DNA of 58,641 bases from an uncultured bacterium (GTDB lineage: Bacteria; Verrucomicrobiota; Kiritimatiellia; PWTM01), in NCBI GenBank assembly GCA_937139365.1, contig CAKZPT010000053.1, positions 1 to 58,641 on the forward strand, given 5' to 3'. Of this stretch, positions 57,122 to 58,641 are shown piece by piece. The notes below the pieces were generated by a model. The model saw nothing but the letters and a program-made list of their open reading frames with translations. It did no database searches and had not been told where the DNA came from. Both the position numbers and the translations under genes were made by a program. The first letter of the stretch is position 1, and each line of letters opens with the position of its first letter.

Positions 57122-58110
57122 GCGGCTTGGATCCGGCGGCGGCCGCGTGTCTGGATCTGGCGCGGCATCCGGCAGTGACCGTGCACCTCCGACCGCGGCT
57201 GGCCGGCTTCACCACGTTCCAGCTCGGCGGGTTGTGCCCCGTCCTGTTGGACTGTGCCACCGAGGATGCCCTGCGAACGACGCTGGACCACCTCGACGAC
57301 CGCGGTCTTCGTTGGCGATTGATCGGCGGCGGTTCGAACCTCCTGGTCTCCGACGCCGGCCTGTCGGAGGTGCTGGTCCGGTATGCAAGCAGCAGCGCCG
57401 CCCCGAAAATCGAGGATGGGTTTCTCGACGTCTCCGCAGCCACGCCGCTGGATGTGGTCGCGGAATGGTGCGCGCGCCAGGGCTGGGAGGGCTTGACCTT
57501 CGCCACCGGCATCCCCGGTACAGTTGGCGGTGCGCTGGCCGGCAACGCGGGGGCCTTTGGCTACGATGTGGGCTCCCGTCTCGTCGAGCTGATCATCCGG
57601 GAACCCGACGGCCGCCGCCGCCAGGCCGGGCCGGCGGAGTTCGGGTTCGCCTACCGATCTTCCGGAATCCCTCAACGCCGCGTCGTCGTCCTCCGCGCCC
57701 GATGGACGATGGAGCGGGCATCACCGGAGACGCTTCTGGCCGAACGGCGGCGCATCCTCGACCTGCGCCGCGCGCGTCATCCCGACTGGCGCACCCTTCC
57801 GACCGCCGGCAGTTTCTTCCGGAACGTCGCGCCTACGTCGGCGGCCGGTCGGCGTCAGGCCGCCGGCTGGTACCTCGAACAGGCCGGCGCCAAGGCCATG
57901 CGCGAGGGTGGCGCGGCGGTGTTCGACCGCCACGCCAACATCATCGTGAAGGCGGCGGATTTCTGCACGGCGGACGACGTTCACCGCCTCGCACTCCGAA
58001 TGGCTGAAGCGGTATTCAACAGATTCGGGCTCGCCCTCGAGCCCGAGGTCCAGCGCTGGGGGGTCTTCCGGCCTGGCCCGTCCCCTGACCGCGATGAAGT
58101 CGGCACTTGA
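57118..58110 (+). CDS. murB: UDP-N-acetylenolpyruvoylglucosamine reductase
   Basis: MurB reduces UDP-GlcNAc-enolpyruvate to UDP-MurNAc in peptidoglycan synthesis, using FAD and NADPH. The 330-residue protein starts at the ATG coupled to the preceding gene. It has the FAD-binding GLRWRLIGGGSNLLVSDAGL and WEGLTFATGIPGTVGGALAGNAGAFG split by the family. The AYRSSGIP segment holds the substrate arginine. The active-site serine is in TAGSFFRNVAP, and the glutamate is in LEPEVQRWG. The catalytic residues are present. No other mur or fts genes follow; the next 320 bp are non-coding. Confidence 0.95.
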   Translation: MSGLDPAAAACLDLARHPAVTVHLRPRLAGFTTFQLGGLCPVLLDCATEDALRTTLDHLDDRGLRWRLIGGGSNLLVSDAGLSEVLVRYASSSAAPKIEDGFLDVSAATPLDVVAEWCARQGWEGLTFATGIPGTVGGALAGNAGAFGYDVGSRLVELIIREPDGRRRQAGPAEFGFAYRSSGIPQRRVVVLRARWTMERASPETLLAERRRILDLRRARHPDWRTLPTAGSFFRNVAPTSAAGRRQAAGWYLEQAGAKAMREGGAAVFDRHANIIVKAADFCTADDVHRLALRMAEAVFNRFGLALEPEVQRWGVFRPGPSPDRDEVGT

Positions 58111-58432
58111 GCGTGAAGCCCCTTTTATTCATCGGGGGTGGGGCGGCCAGCGCGAACATAGGCCACGGCCATGTGTCCGCGAGTTGGATGTTTGACAGCC
58201 GGCGGCCATCGAGCAGCCGCCGCGTTTTCCGCATGCGAAAGTCGGAATCCCCAACACAGATACGGCGTTGCACAGCTTGGATAAATCCATTTATTGGATG
58301 GCCAACCTGTTGGCGCTGAAAGACCTACCTCGCTGTTTACTTTTGACCACCTATATAAATGCTTTGTGGGGCGAGCCGGTGTTTTGTGAATGGTTGTGGA
58401 GTCCTAACGCGAACGAGAAAAGGAATGGATGG
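58111..58432. other. AT-richer non-coding leader region
   Basis: These 322 bp hold no supportable gene and are clearly richer in A+T than the rest of the window. There are TTTACTTTTGACC and TATATAAATG elements at about 58337-58362 that could be part of a promoter, although the spacing of -35 and -10 boxes is not standard. The region probably carries the terminator of murB and the control region of the following gene. Confidence 0.45.
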
Positions 58433-58641
58433 ATGGCTTCAACGTTTCGTTCCTGCAATGCCGTGGTGCTCGGAACGTGGATTCTCGCGCCGTGCGCCAC
58501 AACGGAGTCTCGTGCGCAGGTCAATCTGTTGGCCCACGACGGATTGAGCCACACCGCATTCACGATCAAAACCAACTGGAGCGATCGGCTGGTGCCCTCA
58601 AGCGGCAAGGACTACGTCGCGGCGTTCAACATCCGCACCCC
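58433..58641 (+). CDS. Secreted protein, 5' end only (window-truncated)
   Basis: The frame runs from an ATG at 58433 to the window end, with 69 complete codons. It begins with a signal-peptide-like segment (NAVVLGTWILAPCATTESRAQ). After this comes an exported region with VNLLAHDGLSHTAFTIKTNW and SDRLVPSSGKDYVAAFNIRT. The W-S-D-x-x-x-P-x-x-G-K-D-Y pattern recalls the start of the large beta-helical or autotransporter-like surface proteins of Kiritimatiellota/Verrucomicrobiota. An AAAGGA ribosome site lies about 9 nt upstream; ATGs at 58425 and 58429 are in other frames. The 3' part is unseen, so the domain content is open. Confidence 0.6.
   Translation, partial: MASTFRSCNAVVLGTWILAPCATTESRAQVNLLAHDGLSHTAFTIKTNWSDRLVPSSGKDYVAAFNIRT

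Overview
This is a GC-rich bacterial chromosome segment, densely packed with genes on both strands. Several features point to the PVC superphylum, most likely Kiritimatiellota, Verrucomicrobiota or a relative. These are a pseudopilin with a C-terminal H-X9-DG motif, an SLA1-homology (SHD1) type secreted protein, Tat-exported Gfo/Idh/MocA oxidoreductases beside a HEAT-repeat/ThuA protein, a LamG plus beta-helix lipoprotein, a GTP-dependent PEP carboxykinase and a split-type glycine dehydrogenase subunit. The taxon is inferred from gene content only; no rRNA is present.

Layout. 0-7 kb: minus-strand nadA, a coupled outer-membrane-type protein, then aceE and aceF. 6.8-9.2 kb: a pseudopilin and a TGS-domain nucleoside kinase. 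9.4-11.7 kb: a heavily decayed gene. 11.8-18.6 kb: an alpha/beta hydrolase, a membrane protein, a GT4 glycosyltransferase whose 3' end overlaps an antisense tRNA-Asp, and a trxB/msbA-like cluster. 18.7-25 kb: pckG, rsmI, a VanZ-like protein, and gcvPA coupled to an oxidoreductase. 25.5-34.9 kb: an RND pump, rimO, the beta-helix lipoprotein, rsmD and a GGDEF protein. 35-40.5 kb: a giant secreted fusion followed by an MBOAT O-acyltransferase and a small coupled protein. 40.5-42.6 kb: aspartate and ornithine carbamoyltransferases in tandem. 42.9-48.5 kb: a sugar-oxidoreductase/ThuA locus with two broken genes. 48.5-54 kb: rsmE-secA-lnt. 54-58.1 kb: a glycine-zipper lipoprotein, SHD1 protein, panD, Rieske ferredoxin, cobalamin adenosyltransferase and murB. 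58.4 kb to the end: the 5' end of a secreted protein.

The most unusual system is at 35.0-40.5 kb. One 1254-residue secreted protein carries, in order, TPR-like repeats, a PgaB/IcaB-like polysaccharide deacetylase domain and a C-terminal segment resembling an outer-membrane beta-barrel. It therefore combines the parts of PgaA and PgaB, the export and deacetylation proteins of poly-N-acetylglucosamine, in one chain. An AlgI-like O-acyltransferase starts 9 nt downstream. This suggests a compact machine that modifies and exports an exopolysaccharide, although no synthase is seen. The wreck at 9.4-11.7 kb is a paralogue of the same protein without the barrel. It still encodes the HxxxxH zinc motif, whereas the intact copy has lost the second histidine.

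Many adjacent genes overlap by an ATGA tetranucleotide (nadA/barrel, trxB/ABC transporter, gcvPA/oxidoreductase, adenosyltransferase/murB, small protein/oxidoreductase), which suggests translational coupling. Functions are assigned by reading the sequence and recalling family motifs; no database search was run.
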